Shown here piece after piece: positions 24,471 through 34,516 of a DNA stretch of 55,577 nucleotides (positions within the stretch are counted from its first letter, which is position 1; every line of letters begins with the position of its first letter). The stretch comes from Chloroflexota bacterium (GTDB taxonomy: Bacteria > Chloroflexota > Anaerolineae > UBA4142). The notes under the pieces are model-generated. The model made no database searches. It saw nothing but the letters and a program-made list of their open reading frames with translations, and had not been told where the DNA came from. The stretch lies in the NCBI GenBank assembly GCA_016208315.1, contig JACQYF010000069.1, positions 1-55,577 on the forward strand, in the 5' to 3' direction. Both the position numbers and the translations under genes were made by a program.

Positions 24471-25579
24471 GGCGTGTACTCCAATTCGGTAGGGATGCGA
24501 ACCAGAATCCGCGTCCCCTTGCCGTGAGACGATTGAATCTCAAATGTGCCGCCGACGAGGGTGGCGCGTTCTTTCATGCCGAATAGTCCGATTCCAATGC
24601 GGTCGTCAGGATGGGCGACCACGGCTTTGACGTCAAAACCGCAGCCGTCATCGCGGACCGCGAGCGCGAAATGGCGGTTCGCCTTGGCGATGCTCAACCA
24701 TGCATTCTGCGCGTGCGAATGCTTGGCTACATTCGTCAGCGCCTCTTGGGCGATCCGATAGAGCGTCGTCTCGACATGGGGCTGCAATCGTCCGTCGAGC
24801 GTAGGCGTGCGAGCGCGCAAGTGAATGCCGAGCGGCTCCAATCGTTGAGTGGCGTACCAGCGCAGCGCGGCGACGAGTCCCATATCCTCAAGCAGCGCCG
24901 GACGCAGATCGAGGATAATGCGGTTCACTTCTTCGAGCGCGGACAGCAGACGCCCGCGCACATCCCGCAGGCGCTCGGTTGCATCGCAGCGCGAGTTCCC
25001 TTGCGAAATCTGCACGGCTTCCAGGTCGAGCGCCATCGCGGTGAGGGATTGACTCAACTCGTCGTGCAGTTCGCGGGAGATGCGCCGGCAGCGCTCGTCC
25101 TGGCTGGCGACCATCCGCCGGATCAGTTCGCCGCGCCGGGCGGCCAGGTGCTGCACTTCGTCGTACAGCCGCGCGTTTTCCTGCGCGAGCGCGAGTTGAT
25201 GGCCGGCCATCGTAATGAACTCGCGGTCGTCTTGGGTGAATTCACGGCCGCGCTGGGCGACTAGCCACAAACGACCGACCGGCGTGCCGCCCACCTTCAT
25301 CGGCACGGCGAGCCAAGAGAACGAGGTTTGTCCCCAAGTGGGATGCGCGTCGCCGAAATTCTCAATCGCGCCGCGCGTCCTTTCATCAAATCGGAAACGG
25401 GCCGGACGCTGGGCGCGCGGTTGCCAATCGCCGGCCGCCTCGCGCCAATAGATGCCGACGGCTTTTGCTTCGACGGACGATTTGAGGCAGTCCAGCGCGG
25501 CCGGCAACTGAAAGGACATGTTGCGCGGCTGGCATGAGAGCAGGCACACCATTTTTTTGAGCATCGAGAGGTTTTCCAT
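24467..25579 (-). CDS. GAF-domain sensor histidine kinase (HisKA_3/NarX-DegS type)
   Basis: This is a 370-residue soluble kinase without membrane segments. A GAF-like domain (residues about 20-150) is followed by the dimerisation motif RRISRELHDELSQSLTAMAL with the phospho-His, and an HATPase_c domain (RIAQEALTNVAKHSHAQ, DDGCGFD, GLFGMKERATLVGG). Three Cys in the N-terminal 35 residues (MVCLLSC, ALDC) could bind a cluster or sense redox state, as in cytoplasmic redox kinases, but this is not established. ATG 25579 has GGAG 8 bases upstream; a GTG at 25588 is an alternative. Confidence 0.88.
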   Translation of the reverse strand: MENLSMLKKMVCLLSCQPRNMSFQLPAALDCLKSSVEAKAVGIYWREAAGDWQPRAQRPARFRFDERTRGAIENFGDAHPTWGQTSFSWLAVPMKVGGTPVGRLWLVAQRGREFTQDDREFITMAGHQLALAQENARLYDEVQHLAARRGELIRRMVASQDERCRRISRELHDELSQSLTAMALDLEAVQISQGNSRCDATERLRDVRGRLLSALEEVNRIILDLRPALLEDMGLVAALRWYATQRLEPLGIHLRARTPTLDGRLQPHVETTLYRIAQEALTNVAKHSHAQNAWLSIAKANRHFALAVRDDGCGFDVKAVVAHPDDRIGIGLFGMKERATLVGGTFEIQSSHGKGTRILVRIPTELEYTP

Positions 25580-25706
25580 TATCCTCACTCCCTTGTCCGC
25601 CAGACCGAGCTGACCGATGCTTTTTTCATACTCCGCTCGCTGGGTCGTACGCCCTCGCCCCGCTTTTTCTTATCGCTTTTGTTTCTGCGCGCAAAACCTG
25701 GCATAT

Positions 25707-26753
25707 TCACAGTAGAAAATTGAACAGATAGCCCGTGATCACGATTGCCATGCCGACGACGCCGATGAACACGGCGATCAGTTGCGGCTTGAGCACTCGC
25801 CGCAAGATAATCGTTTCGGGCAAACTCAAGCCCACGACCGCCATCATAAAGGCGAGCACCGTGCCCAGCGACGCGCCCTTTTCCATCAGCGCCGAGACGA
25901 CCGGAATGACGCCCGCCGCGTTCGAATACAGCGGAATGCCGACCAGCACCGCGGCGGGCACGGACCACCAGGCGGATTTGCCCAGCAGCTCTGCTAGCGC
26001 GTCCGTCGGCACATAGCCGTGAATCCCCGCGCCCACTGCGATGCCGACCACGACGTACAGCCACACCTTGCCGACGATCTCGCGCACGGCGTTCCCGGCG
26101 CGCGCGATCCGCGCCTCCCAGGTCGCTTGAGCCGAATCGTCTTGAGCCGCTGTGAACTGGATTTGCCACACGAAATCTTCGACCCAGCGTTCCAGCCCCA
26201 GACGACCGATGATCAATCCGGCGAAGATTGCGATCGTCAGGCCCGAAGCCACATACAACGCGGCGACCCGCCATCCAAACATGCCAAAAAGAAGGACGAG
26301 CGCGACTTCGTTGATGACGGGCGCGGCAATGAGGAAGGAAAACGTGACGCCGAGCGGAATCCCGGATTCGACAAAACCGATAAAGAGCGGCACCGCGCTG
26401 CACGAACAGAACGGTGTGACGATGCCGAGCAGCGCCGCCAGCACATTGCCCATGCCTACCCGTTTGCCGCCGAGAAGTTGCCGCGTCCGCTCCGGGCTGA
26501 AGAAGGTCCGCACTATCGTGATCAGGAAAATCATCCCGGCCAACAGGAGTAGGATTTTCGGCACGTCGTAGAGAAAGAACGCCACGGCCTCGCCGAGTTG
26601 CGAGCCGCGCGTCAAGCCCAAGAGGTCGAAAGTGAGATACTCGGTCACCGGTTGCAGAATGGTGTACGCGAGGTACCATCCGATGACGGCGACACTCAAT
26701 TTCAAGTAAACTCGCTTGGTTGTCGGCGCCAGCGTGAGAAGTTTCGTCGCCAC
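25707..26753 (-). CDS. arsP: ArsP/YraQ-family permease (PF03773 type)
   Basis: This is a 348-residue membrane protein with about eight to ten helices. The hallmark TPFCSCSAVPLFIGFVESGIPLG lies near residue 100, and IPLYSNAAGVIPVVSALMEKG is the matching second-half motif. ArsP proteins of this family export trivalent organoarsenicals; others are uncharacterised. A thioredoxin-like protein, ArsR and ACR3 upstream on the same strand support an arsenic role. I favour GTG at 26753 because the longer frame starts in spacer. The gene symbol is tentative. Confidence 0.78.
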   Translation of the reverse strand: MATKLLTLAPTTKRVYLKLSVAVIGWYLAYTILQPVTEYLTFDLLGLTRGSQLGEAVAFFLYDVPKILLLLAGMIFLITIVRTFFSPERTRQLLGGKRVGMGNVLAALLGIVTPFCSCSAVPLFIGFVESGIPLGVTFSFLIAAPVINEVALVLLFGMFGWRVAALYVASGLTIAIFAGLIIGRLGLERWVEDFVWQIQFTAAQDDSAQATWEARIARAGNAVREIVGKVWLYVVVGIAVGAGIHGYVPTDALAELLGKSAWWSVPAAVLVGIPLYSNAAGVIPVVSALMEKGASLGTVLAFMMAVVGLSLPETIILRRVLKPQLIAVFIGVVGMAIVITGYLFNFLL

Positions 26754-26842
26754 AATAACTCTATTCCCTTTTTTGAATGTATTTGAGCCGAAATTTAGCC
26801 CCGCACCGGGCGGGGCTTGTCTGTGCCAACCGCGCGAATTGA

Positions 26843-27088
26843 TCAAGCGAGCGCGCTCGTGATCCAGGTCGTCACTTCGGCTTCGCTGGGGATGCGTCCC
26901 GCGCAGACCACCTTGTCGTTGATGACCAGACCGGGGGTCGAGAGAATCTGGTAGGTCATGATCTCTTGGATGTCGGTGACCTTACGAAAGGTCGCATCCA
27001 CGTTCAAACTCGCCACCACCTTCTTGGCCGTCTGCTCGACCTTTTGACAATTCGCGCAGCCCGAGCCGAGCACTTTGATCGTTAGCAT
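26843..27088 (-). CDS. Small thioredoxin-fold redox protein (CxxC)
   Basis: This is an 81-residue glutaredoxin-sized thioredoxin-fold protein with the active site GSGCANCQK near residue 11 and the cis-Pro region STPGLVIND. It belongs to the redox-active disulfide protein family commonly encoded between ArsR and the permease in such blocks. It may reduce the permease cysteines or its arsenical substrate. ATG 27088 has GAGG 5 bases upstream. Confidence 0.85.
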   Translation of the reverse strand: MLTIKVLGSGCANCQKVEQTAKKVVASLNVDATFRKVTDIQEIMTYQILSTPGLVINDKVVCAGRIPSEAEVTTWITSALA

Positions 27089-27110
27089 TTCCACCTCATT
27101 TCAAAAGTAA

Positions 27111-27149
27111 AGCGGGATGGTGCGCGATTCAATCGCACATCATCCCGCT
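27111..27149 (-). terminator. Terminator-like hairpin after arsR
   Basis: AGCGGGATGGTGCGCGAT (27111-27128) pairs with ATCGCACATCATCCCGCT (27132-27149). On the minus strand it is followed by a T-rich TTTACTTTTG. It lies between arsR and the thioredoxin gene and may reduce read-through. Confidence 0.75.
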
Positions 27150-27193
27150 TGCATCACGGGTATCCCGATGGGGCTTTTACGCGGGCGCTATCG

Positions 27194-27538
27194 TCAGCGT
27201 CCGTGCTTTTCACATTTCGGACAGGGGCACGCGGCCAGGACTGGATTTTCTGGCATTCCCATTTCCAAGCCGGTCAATGCGTTCACAGTATCTAGCACCT
27301 GGAAGATTCGGCGATCCTTGACGCGGTAATAGACCCGCAAACCGTCTTTCCGATCCTCGATCAGCCCCGCTTGGCGCAAGAACATCAATTGCTGCGAAAC
27401 GTACGCTTGGCGCTGGTGAAGGAGCGCCGTGATATGGCAGACGCACTCCTCATCGTCGCGCAGCGCGTTGAGAATTCGCAAACGAACGGGGTGTGCGATC
27501 GCTTTGAGAACCTGGCTGGCTAGCCGATAGCTATTCAT
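27194..27538 (-). CDS. arsR: ArsR-family arsenic/metal-responsive repressor
   Basis: This is a 114-residue winged-helix repressor with VLKAIAHPVRLRILNAL, the metal-site motif ECVCH (residues 31-35, matching ELCVC of arsenite-sensing ArsR) and the recognition helix RQAYVSQQLMFLRQAGL. The C-terminus adds CPCPKCEKH, a further thiol-rich site. It should release its operator on binding As(III) or Sb(III) and control ACR3, itself and the downstream thioredoxin and ArsP genes. A fitting dyad lies 26 bases upstream. Confidence 0.9.
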   Translation of the reverse strand: MNSYRLASQVLKAIAHPVRLRILNALRDDEECVCHITALLHQRQAYVSQQLMFLRQAGLIEDRKDGLRVYYRVKDRRIFQVLDTVNALTGLEMGMPENPVLAACPCPKCEKHGR

Positions 27539-27563
27539 CGGGATGCGCTTTCAACTACATTCA

Positions 27564-27576
27564 ATATTCTGAATAT
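27564..27576. promoter_or_regulatory. ArsR-type operator ATATTC-T-GAATAT
   Basis: A perfect 6+1+6 dyad in an AT-rich stretch directly upstream of arsR. ATTCxGAAT-like dyads are typical ArsR-family boxes. Confidence 0.65.
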
Positions 27577-27594
27577 AATCTACATCCGGGCAGG

Positions 27595-28701
27595 TCAAAA
27601 TTGGGTGACCGGTTTGGTTTCAATTTTGAACCACGCCTCCTTGATCCACAACGCGACGTTCACCAATCCGATCATCACCGGCACTTCTACCAGCGGTCCG
27701 ATTACCGCCGCGAACGCCGCGCCGGAATTGATCCCAAACACCGCGACCGCGACCGCGATCGCGAGTTCAAAATTGTTGCTCGCCGCCGTGAACGACAACG
27801 TGGCAGTCTTGCGATAGTCCGCGCCCAAGCGATGTCCCATGTAGAAACTGACCAGGAACATCAGCACAAAATACAGGACCAGCGGGATGGCGATCCGCAC
27901 GACGTCCAGCGGAATCTGCACGATGAGTTCGCCCTTCAAACTGAACATGACCACGATGGTAAAGAGCAAGGCGACCAGCGTCAGCGGGCTGATCTTGGGC
28001 ACAAACGTCTTGTGATACCAATCCCGGCCCGTGGAGCGCACCAGCGCAAAGCGCGTCAGGAAACCGGCCATCATCGGGATGCCCAGGTAGATGAACACGC
28101 TCTGGGCAATTTCGCCGATGCTGATGGGAACCAGGCTGCCCTGTAACCCGAACAGGGTTGGCAGTTGGGTAATGAAAATCCAAGCATAGACGCTGTAGAA
28201 GAACACTTGGAAAAGACTATTGAAAGCCACGATCCCCGCCGCGTATTCCGTATCGCCGCGGGCCAGCTCATTCCACACGATGACCATCGCGATACAACGC
28301 GCCAGACCGATCATGATGAGTCCGACCATGTATTCGGGATAGCCCCGCAGGAAAACAATCGCCAGCACGAACATCAAGATCGGGCCAATGACCCAGTTCT
28401 GCACGAGCGAAAGGGTCAAGACTTTTTTGTTGCGGAACACTTGGCCCAGTTCCTCGTACTTGACCTTGGCAAACGGCGGATACATCATCAACACCAATCC
28501 AATGGCAATCGGAATATTTGTCGTTCCCACCGAAACCGCCGCGTTCAAGCCCTTGACCATGGCCGGGAACAAATAGCCGATACCGACCCCGACCGCCATC
28601 GCCAGGAAAATCCACAGCGTCAGGTAGCGGTCGAGAAACGACAGCCGCTTGGTCAGACTGCCGGCCGGGCTTTGGGTGACTGCTGCTTCGGACGTGCACA
28701 T
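27595..28701 (-). CDS. acr3: ACR3-family arsenite efflux permease
   Basis: This is a 368-residue transporter with ten predicted helices. It begins [27 protein letters not shown], a near-diagnostic ACR3 start, and contains the essential Cys in [20 protein letters not shown] and the [19 protein letters not shown] motif of helices 9-10. It expels arsenite using the proton gradient. GGAGG precedes the ATG. It is upstream of arsR on the same strand. Confidence 0.95.
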   Translation of the reverse strand: MCTSEAAVTQSPAGSLTKRLSFLDRYLTLWIFLAMAVGVGIGYLFPAMVKGLNAAVSVGTTNIPIAIGLVLMMYPPFAKVKYEELGQVFRNKKVLTLSLVQNWVIGPILMFVLAIVFLRGYPEYMVGLIMIGLARCIAMVIVWNELARGDTEYAAGIVAFNSLFQVFFYSVYAWIFITQLPTLFGLQGSLVPISIGEIAQSVFIYLGIPMMAGFLTRFALVRSTGRDWYHKTFVPKISPLTLVALLFTIVVMFSLKGELIVQIPLDVVRIAIPLVLYFVLMFLVSFYMGHRLGADYRKTATLSFTAASNNFELAIAVAVAVFGINSGAAFAAVIGPLVEVPVMIGLVNVALWIKEAWFKIETKPVTQF

Positions 28702-28814
28702 ACGATTCCTCCAGTGGAAAGATTTATCCAGCCGCGCGAAAACTATCGGCGAACCGCGGGCACGGTCTCAGTTGCACTATATCAACTCCGCGGCACCCTG
28801 TCAAAATCCGGCCC

Positions 28815-28854
28815 GAAACAAAAATACGGACGAGAAGAGGTCTCTCGTCCGTAT
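28815..28854 (-). terminator. Rho-independent terminator of the TtrA-like operon
   Basis: ATACGGACGAGA (28824-28835) and its complement up to 28854 form a 12-bp stem; on the minus strand TTTTTGTTT follows. It lies about 30 bases past the stop of the 1091-residue molybdoenzyme gene. Confidence 0.88.
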
Positions 28855-28882
28855 CCTCGTACCCTAGCTATTCTCTGTCGTC

Positions 28883-31800
28883 TTACGCCTTCACTACTTT
28901 GACTCGTGTATCATAGAACACGGCGCTGCCGCCCACCGAGTCCACGAGGGTGGTGTTCTTGAGATACGGATCAACCCGCATCGCCGCGTTCGCATGGACG
29001 CCGCGCGTGCGGCGCGGATCGCCCTTGAGCACTTGACCGTCTATCGTCACATCTACGCCGCCATAGGCAAAGTGCCCGAAGCCGAGCGAGAATGCCACAA
29101 CGCCGGGGCGAATGCCTTGCAAAACCTTGAGTTTGCCGACGATGGGCACCTTGGTTCCGTTCTTCAAATCCCATTCGCCGTTCGGATTCGTCGGCGAGAC
29201 GACGCGCACCGAGTCGCCGTTCTTAAAGCCGCGCTTGGCGGCATCTACCGCATTCATCAGGACAAAGTTCTCCGGCGCGAGCGCCAGCAGCCAGTAGTTC
29301 GTCGCCGTGCGCGACTTGGTCTGGTAGATTTCGCGGTACGTGATCATGTTCAGGTCGTAGCCCTGCTCTTCGTCCTTCAGCGGCTGCTGGGTCACGTCGA
29401 GAGGCGCGGGGATGTAGGTTGGATAGCCGGGCAGCGCCTTGCCCGTCATCGCGTGCTTGACCTTGGCCGTCTTTTCCTGATACATGTTGACCAGCTTGCC
29501 ATACTTGTTCGCGACCTTGTCGCCGTCGAAGATCTTGGCGTAATCCTGGAAGCGCCCGCCGCGGTTTAGCACGTAGACCACCTTGCGCCAGACCTTATCG
29601 CCGACCAGGGTTTTCCACGCGTCCGCGTCGAAGATCGTCTTGGGCAGGTGCTTGCGCGCGTCGAAAAAGATTTTCACCTCGGCGTCGTCGGCGTCCGGCA
29701 CCCCGTCCGAGCCATCGGCCTTTTCGCCGAACGCGAGATTGGCGACCATCCGCAGATACAGATCGTCCTGGTGCGCGAGCGGCTTGCCTTCGCCGAAACC
29801 GTTGGGGCCAAAGTTGGGTAGGTTGAGTTTTTCGGCGATGCCGAGGAGCATGGCTTCCAGACTCTGCGGCATTTCGCGTCCGTACACCTTGACCGTTTCG
29901 ACGAGCGGCGCGATGGTCGGTTGGCGCACGGGCTGCACCTTGACCGTCATCGAGGGATGCGAGCCGGTGAATTCCCAGCGTTCGAGATTCGAGAGGTCGG
30001 GGAAGATGTAATCGGCGTACATCGAGGTCTCGCCGACGACGATGTCGTTCGCGATGACGAGCGGGATCTTGTTCACGTCGGCCAGAATTTCGATGTTCGT
30101 ATGACCGGCGGGCAGCGCGTACACGGGCGAACCCATGTAGATGAACCACGCTTTCACGGGGTACGGATACGCGTCGCCCATCGAAGGAATCTGTTCCTGG
30201 TAAATGTCGGACGCCAGCGGATACCAGTTGCGCTTGGCCGGATAGCCCGCAAAAAGCGTCGTATCTTCATACTTGACGTCGTGGCGGATGATGCTGATGC
30301 CGAACGGGTTGTGCTTGTTCGGGATGAGTTTGCTCAGGTTGAACGGCCCGTCGGCTTTGCCGCCCGCCGCGTCGTAGGTCGAGACGCGGACAAAGCCGCC
30401 CTTCCAGTCATAGTTGCCCAGCAGCAGGTTGAGGTTGTTCCACGAGATCACGTTGTAGAAACCGTTGGTGTGCTGCGAGACGCCGCGATGAATGTCCGCG
30501 CAGGCGCGCTTGCCATGCGACACAAACTCGCGCGCGATTTCTTCGAGGTCGCGCGCGTCCACGCCCGCGATCTCGGCCCATTTCGCAAACTCGTTCGCCT
30601 TGGCCGATTCCGTGAGAATGCGGAAACTCGACTTGACCTTGATGTCCTTGACCGTCGTCTCTACGTCGAGATCGCCCACGACCGCGGTCTTGGCGTCGTT
30701 CGGATCGAAGGCGACCGGTTTGCCCTCGACCAGCACGACGAGCGGATCGAAGGTGAATTCCCCGCCTTCACCCGTCTTCCACACGTCAATTTCTTTGCCG
30801 TCCTTGTCCTTGCCTTTTTCTTTCGTGACGATGCCGGCTTCGGTGCCGCGCAGGAAAACGGTCGGCTGATCTTTCTCGATTTTTACCAGCCAGGTCGCGT
30901 TGGCGTACGACGATTCTTTGGCTGCGGTGGCCGCCGCTTTGTTCGCCGCGCGCAGGAATTTCTCGTCGTATTTCTTGTTGTCAATCACGTAGCGGATCAA
31001 GCCGAGCGCGATCGCGGCTTCCGTCCCGGGCTTGTTCGGCATCCACTTCCACGCTTTCGCCGCCAGCTTGGAGAGCCGCGGGTCAATCACTACGTACTTG
31101 AGTCGCCCACTCACCAAACCGTTGGTGATGCGCGGGACGCGGTTCGATGGGCCATAGTTGCCCTCGAAGGGCGAAGCGCCGACAAAAATCACAAACTCGC
31201 TGTTTTCGAGATCGGCTTGCCAATAGAATTTCTCGCCGCCGGTGAAACTGCCGGCGCTGAACTGCTCGCTCATCGCCTTGCCGGAAAAGTAGAGCGAACC
31301 CTGGCAGACCGTCGTGTGACCGTGCGCGTTGGTCGAGCCGAACGCGTCGCGCGTAAAGCGGTTGATGAAATCACTGCGCCCGCCCTTCAAGCGGCCCCAC
31401 GTGAACACCATCTGGTTGTTCTTCGGGCCGAGGTCAGGATGGTCGGGGTCAATGAGCTTGTCGAGGTCTGCGGCGAATTTCGTTTTGAATCCGGCCACGA
31501 GCGCCTTTTTCTTCTCGGCGTCTTTCTCGGCGTAGATTTTGGCGACTTCGTCCGCCATCGCCTTGGCGACTTTGGGGTCTTTCAAGGCGTAAATATCCTT
31601 CAGACCGGTCACCACGCGGTCGGCTTCGCCGGACACGTTCGCAAACAACTTGCCGCCCGCTACGACTTCGCTCACGGCCTGATCGAACGGGATCGCCTGC
31701 CATTTGTTCTCGCCGCGTTTGCCGGTGCGCTTCAACACTTTGACCAGGCGGTACGGGTCGTAGGTCGTCTGGATGCCGGCTTGCCCCTTCGGACAGATCG

Positions 31801-32158
31801 CGCCGTCAATCGGCGCCGCTTCGGCGACGGGCGTGGCGTACGGCAGGTGCGGATTGAGCGTGAACGGATTGTAGCCGCTGCCGTCAATCTTGGAGATCAC
31901 GCCGTTCACGAGCTTGACTTTGATGCCGCAGTTGGTGTTGCACTGCTGGCACACGCTGTAGATGATGCTCTCGGGTTTCGCGAGCGGATAGCCCTGCGTG
32001 CCCGCGGCTTGCGCGACATTCCCGTTCAGCACCTCCAGCGCGAAATTGAATTGCGTGGCGAGCGCCGCCGAGCCGCCGAGGAACGCGGAAATTTTTATGA
32101 AATCCCGGCGCGTGACGCTCCCGCTATCGAACAGTTCGCATTTATCTTGTTCAGCCAT
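28883..32158 (-). CDS. Tetrathionate-reductase-A-like molybdopterin oxidoreductase
   Basis: This is a 1091-residue Tat-exported Mo-bisPGD enzyme. Tat motif: [10 protein letters not shown]. The cluster site is [17 protein letters not shown] with the fourth Cys in [10 protein letters not shown]. The probable Mo ligand is Cys in [15 protein letters not shown] roughly 100-residue insertion after the cluster domain includes [13 protein letters not shown], and a charged insert contains [11 protein letters not shown]. The size and inserts resemble TtrA (about 1020 residues) more than ArrA or PhsA (about 750-850). Its substrate may be tetrathionate, but an arsenic or other oxyanion cannot be excluded given the ACR3 block. 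ATG 32158 is chosen because GGAG lies 8 bases upstream. Confidence 0.82.
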   Translation of the reverse strand: MAEQDKCELFDSGSVTRRDFIKISAFLGGSAALATQFNFALEVLNGNVAQAAGTQGYPLAKPESIIYSVCQQCNTNCGIKVKLVNGVISKIDGSGYNPFTLNPHLPYATPVAEAAPIDGAICPKGQAGIQTTYDPYRLVKVLKRTGKRGENKWQAIPFDQAVSEVVAGGKLFANVSGEADRVVTGLKDIYALKDPKVAKAMADEVAKIYAEKDAEKKKALVAGFKTKFAADLDKLIDPDHPDLGPKNNQMVFTWGRLKGGRSDFINRFTRDAFGSTNAHGHTTVCQGSLYFSGKAMSEQFSAGSFTGGEKFYWQADLENSEFVIFVGASPFEGNYGPSNRVPRITNGLVSGRLKYVVIDPRLSKLAAKAWKWMPNKPGTEAAIALGLIRYVIDNKKYDEKFLRAANKAAATAAKESSYANATWLVKIEKDQPTVFLRGTEAGIVTKEKGKDKDGKEIDVWKTGEGGEFTFDPLVVLVEGKPVAFDPNDAKTAVVGDLDVETTVKDIKVKSSFRILTESAKANEFAKWAEIAGVDARDLEEIAREFVSHGKRACADIHRGVSQHTNGFYNVISWNNLNLLLGNYDWKGGFVRVSTYDAAGGKADGPFNLSKLIPNKHNPFGISIIRHDVKYEDTTLFAGYPAKRNWYPLASDIYQEQIPSMGDAYPYPVKAWFIYMGSPVYALPAGHTNIEILADVNKIPLVIANDIVVGETSMYADYIFPDLSNLERWEFTGSHPSMTVKVQPVRQPTIAPLVETVKVYGREMPQSLEAMLLGIAEKLNLPNFGPNGFGEGKPLAHQDDLYLRMVANLAFGEKADGSDGVPDADDAEVKIFFDARKHLPKTIFDADAWKTLVGDKVWRKVVYVLNRGGRFQDYAKIFDGDKVANKYGKLVNMYQEKTAKVKHAMTGKALPGYPTYIPAPLDVTQQPLKDEEQGYDLNMITYREIYQTKSRTATNYWLLALAPENFVLMNAVDAAKRGFKNGDSVRVVSPTNPNGEWDLKNGTKVPIVGKLKVLQGIRPGVVAFSLGFGHFAYGGVDVTIDGQVLKGDPRRTRGVHANAAMRVDPYLKNTTLVDSVGGSAVFYDTRVKVVKA

Positions 32159-32173
32159 TTTCATGTCTCCTAT

Positions 32174-33466
32174 TTACTCGCCGACCGCGCCCGCGGCTTT
32201 AGCGCGAACCGTCGCGGGACGCGCGGGGGAAAGCGCATCGTCCGTTCCGTCCGAACGCACGATGGGCAGGACCCGATAACCGATCAGGAACACCAGCAAG
32301 CCCGCCGAAACACTCCATGCGAGCACGAGCCATTCTGTCAGGGTCGGCAAATAGTCTAACGTCAAGCCCGGGCCGGTGAATGCATTCGTCAGCCCCTGAA
32401 GCTCAGGAACCGCGAGTCCCGGAATGACGATGTTGAGGCGGACGGTGATGAACGTGATCGCGATCAACAGGCCAGCCCATCCTGTCCAGGTTGCCGATTT
32501 GCCGCGCAGGATCAGGATTAACGCGGGCACGATGACGCCCAGCCCAACGTGGATGCCCCAGAACACCCAGGCGTACGGTCCGAACAAAACCAGTTTCATG
32601 CTGGCGACATCGGCGGGAATCGCGGAATACAAACCGATGGAATACTCGGCCCATTCCAGCAGCACGTCGAAAAGGAGCAAGCCGAGGACGATCTTGCCGA
32701 GGAAAACCACCGTCGCTTTGTGTTCGTCGCTGCCCTGATTCGGGCCAAAGACCAGCGTGACGAAGGTGATGAGCGCGCCGCCGCTGACGAGCGCGCCGAC
32801 GAGGAACATGATGGGCGTCAAGCCGCTGTTCCAATACGGTCGCGCGCCGACCACGCCGAATAGCGCGCCGACGCTGCCGTGAAACGCGACCGCGAGCGGC
32901 ACGCCCAGCGAGCCGAGCACGCGCAGCACACTCTTATCCCGCGCAAGCGTCTTGGCCGAAACATCGCGCTGGCCGAACGCGAGCACGCGCGCGAGCGTGC
33001 CCGCGAGTCCCGGGCGCGCGCTCCACGCGGCGAAATCGGCGCGCATGGCGAACCACAATTCCGCGAGCAGCAGAACAAAATAGGCGGAGTAGAGCCAGAT
33101 CATCCAGCCCATCATCGAGCCGAAATTCGTGTTCAACATGAGCCGCAGGGCGCGCTCGGGCCGGCCCAGGTCGAGCCAGATGCTGAACATCGAGATGCCC
33201 AGCGTAATGATCGCGGTAAAAAGCGCGAGCTTGCCGATCTTTTCCAGTTTCTTGATGCCGAACGCGTACACGAGCGCCGAGATGAGGAACGCGCCCGCCG
33301 AGATGCCGACGAGATAGATATACGCGGCGACCCACAAGCCCCACGGCACGTAACTGCCGTAACTGACGTTGAGGTGCCCGTTCGCAAAGCGGTCGTACAA
33401 TCCATACGCGCCGCCGACAAAACCGACGACGGCGACGACCCAGAATAGTTTCTCTAGATTTTTCAT
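32174..33466 (-). CDS. NrfD-family membrane subunit (quinone-interacting)
   Basis: This is a 430-residue NrfD/PsrC-type membrane protein with about ten helices, starting NLEKLFWVVAVVGFVGGAYGLYDRF then SYGSYVPWGLWVAAYIYLVGISAGAF. It should exchange electrons between quinone and the ferredoxin subunit. The length is nearer the ten-helix DsrP/HybB-like members than the eight-helix PsrC or TtrC. AAGGAG lies before ATG 33466. It sits between the ferredoxin and catalytic genes with a 15-base gap to the latter. Confidence 0.9.
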   Translation of the reverse strand: MKNLEKLFWVVAVVGFVGGAYGLYDRFANGHLNVSYGSYVPWGLWVAAYIYLVGISAGAFLISALVYAFGIKKLEKIGKLALFTAIITLGISMFSIWLDLGRPERALRLMLNTNFGSMMGWMIWLYSAYFVLLLAELWFAMRADFAAWSARPGLAGTLARVLAFGQRDVSAKTLARDKSVLRVLGSLGVPLAVAFHGSVGALFGVVGARPYWNSGLTPIMFLVGALVSGGALITFVTLVFGPNQGSDEHKATVVFLGKIVLGLLLFDVLLEWAEYSIGLYSAIPADVASMKLVLFGPYAWVFWGIHVGLGVIVPALILILRGKSATWTGWAGLLIAITFITVRLNIVIPGLAVPELQGLTNAFTGPGLTLDYLPTLTEWLVLAWSVSAGLLVFLIGYRVLPIVRSDGTDDALSPARPATVRAKAAGAVGE

Positions 33467-33482
33467 GGTTTGCTCCTTTCGG

Positions 33483-33553
33483 AGTAGACAGGGAAACAAG
33501 TAGACAGGTAGACAGGTTACCTGTGTACCTGTTTACTTGTGTACCTGTCTACA
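33483..33553. repeat. Self-complementary array, unit TAGACAGG
   Basis: TAGACAGG repeats are followed by ACCTGTNTAC complements, giving a long hairpin. The TAG stop of the ferredoxin-subunit gene (33549-33551) lies inside the array, and the other end is 17 bases from the NrfD start. Confidence 0.88.
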
Positions 33554-34340
33554 CAATGTAATACACCCTCGGCTCGGTCCCCATCTCCTCTTTGAGCCGC
33601 ATGACGTGCGGCGAGGCGACGAGTTCGGCGACGAGCGCATCCGGGTCGTTCGCATCGCCCAAGTACGTGGCGCGGCCGATGCAGGTGCTCACGCACGCGG
33701 GGAGCATGCCCGCGTTCAGGCGGTGCTGGCAGAACGTGCATTTGCGCGCGTTGCCAATCGGCGATGCGTCATTTGTGCGCGGCCACGCGACGCTGTACTC
33801 AAACGCCGGCGATTCCTCGTACGACATGGCTTTGGTCGCGCCCATGACGCTGGCGGGAGCGTGCGGCGTGCCTTCGAGATAATGCCGGCCGGAATCGAAC
33901 GTGCGCGCCGAGTAGGGGCACGCGGTGAGGCAGTAGCGGCAGCCGATGCAATCTTCGTAATTGATCGCGACGATGCCATCCCGCCCCTTGTAAGTCGCGC
34001 TGACGGGGCAGACGTTCACGCACGGGGGATTGTCGCACTGCATGCACGGGCGCGGCACAAAGCGCCGCGTGACATTCGGATACGTCCCGATCTCTTCTTC
34101 CAAAACGGGACGATAGACGACGCCCGGCGGCAATTTGTTCTCGGCGACGCACGCGACCGTGCAGGCCGAACAGCCGACGCACTTGCGCAGGTCAATCACC
34201 ATGACCCAGCGGCGCTGCTCGACGGGTTTCTTGAGCGCGCGCTGCAAATCTTCCTGCATCCGCAGGATCGGGTCTTCGGGTGTGCCCACGGGCGCGTCGG
34301 CGACGACGAACTGGACGAGTTCTTCAGTCGTGACTGGCAT
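33549..34340 (-). CDS. TtrB-like four-cluster ferredoxin subunit
   Basis: This is a 263-residue electron-transfer subunit with four [4Fe-4S] groups: [38 protein letters not shown] and [20 protein letters not shown]. It lacks its own signal peptide. The N-terminal 45 residues ([17 protein letters not shown]) extend beyond the usual ferredoxin fold. It is the first gene of the operon for the TtrA-like enzyme, and GGAGG sits 7 bases before ATG 34340. The region upstream carries three phased motifs that may control the operon. Confidence 0.9.
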   Translation of the reverse strand: MPVTTEELVQFVVADAPVGTPEDPILRMQEDLQRALKKPVEQRRWVMVIDLRKCVGCSACTVACVAENKLPPGVVYRPVLEEEIGTYPNVTRRFVPRPCMQCDNPPCVNVCPVSATYKGRDGIVAINYEDCIGCRYCLTACPYSARTFDSGRHYLEGTPHAPASVMGATKAMSYEESPAFEYSVAWPRTNDASPIGNARKCTFCQHRLNAGMLPACVSTCIGRATYLGDANDPDALVAELVASPHVMRLKEEMGTEPRVYYIV

Positions 34341-34434
34341 ACCTTCACCTCCTAAAAATAACCAACAAAAAAGCGGCACGTGGTCCTTTCCACGTTACCG
34401 CCTTTATTCTACCGTGTGTTTCCCGAACGGGGTA

Positions 34435-34513
34435 GCAGGGAAACCCCTAGAGAATTCCGCTTTTTGCGAGGGAAAACCCTATGGTTTCGCTCGTCTTGCG
34501 AGGGAAAACCTTA
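34435..34513 (-). promoter_or_regulatory. Three phased copies of a GCGAGGGAAAACCCTA-like motif
   Basis: Copies begin at 34435 (GCAGGGAAACCCCTA), 34466 (GCGAGGGAAAACCCTA) and 34498 (GCGAGGGAAAACCTTA), 31 and 32 bases apart, about three helical turns. They lie roughly 95-173 bases upstream of the TtrB-like start. AGGGAAAACCCT is partly dyad-symmetric (GGG-aaaa-CCC), as expected for a dimeric activator. The NarL-type regulators encoded upstream are obvious candidates. Confidence 0.65.
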
Positions 34514-34516
34514 CAT

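Noticed and set aside
29921..32359. 812-codon plus-strand open frame opposite the TtrA-like gene
   Set aside because: Antisense shadow: very Arg/Val/Asp-rich, no domains, while the minus strand has the Tat signal, cluster motif and Mo ligand.
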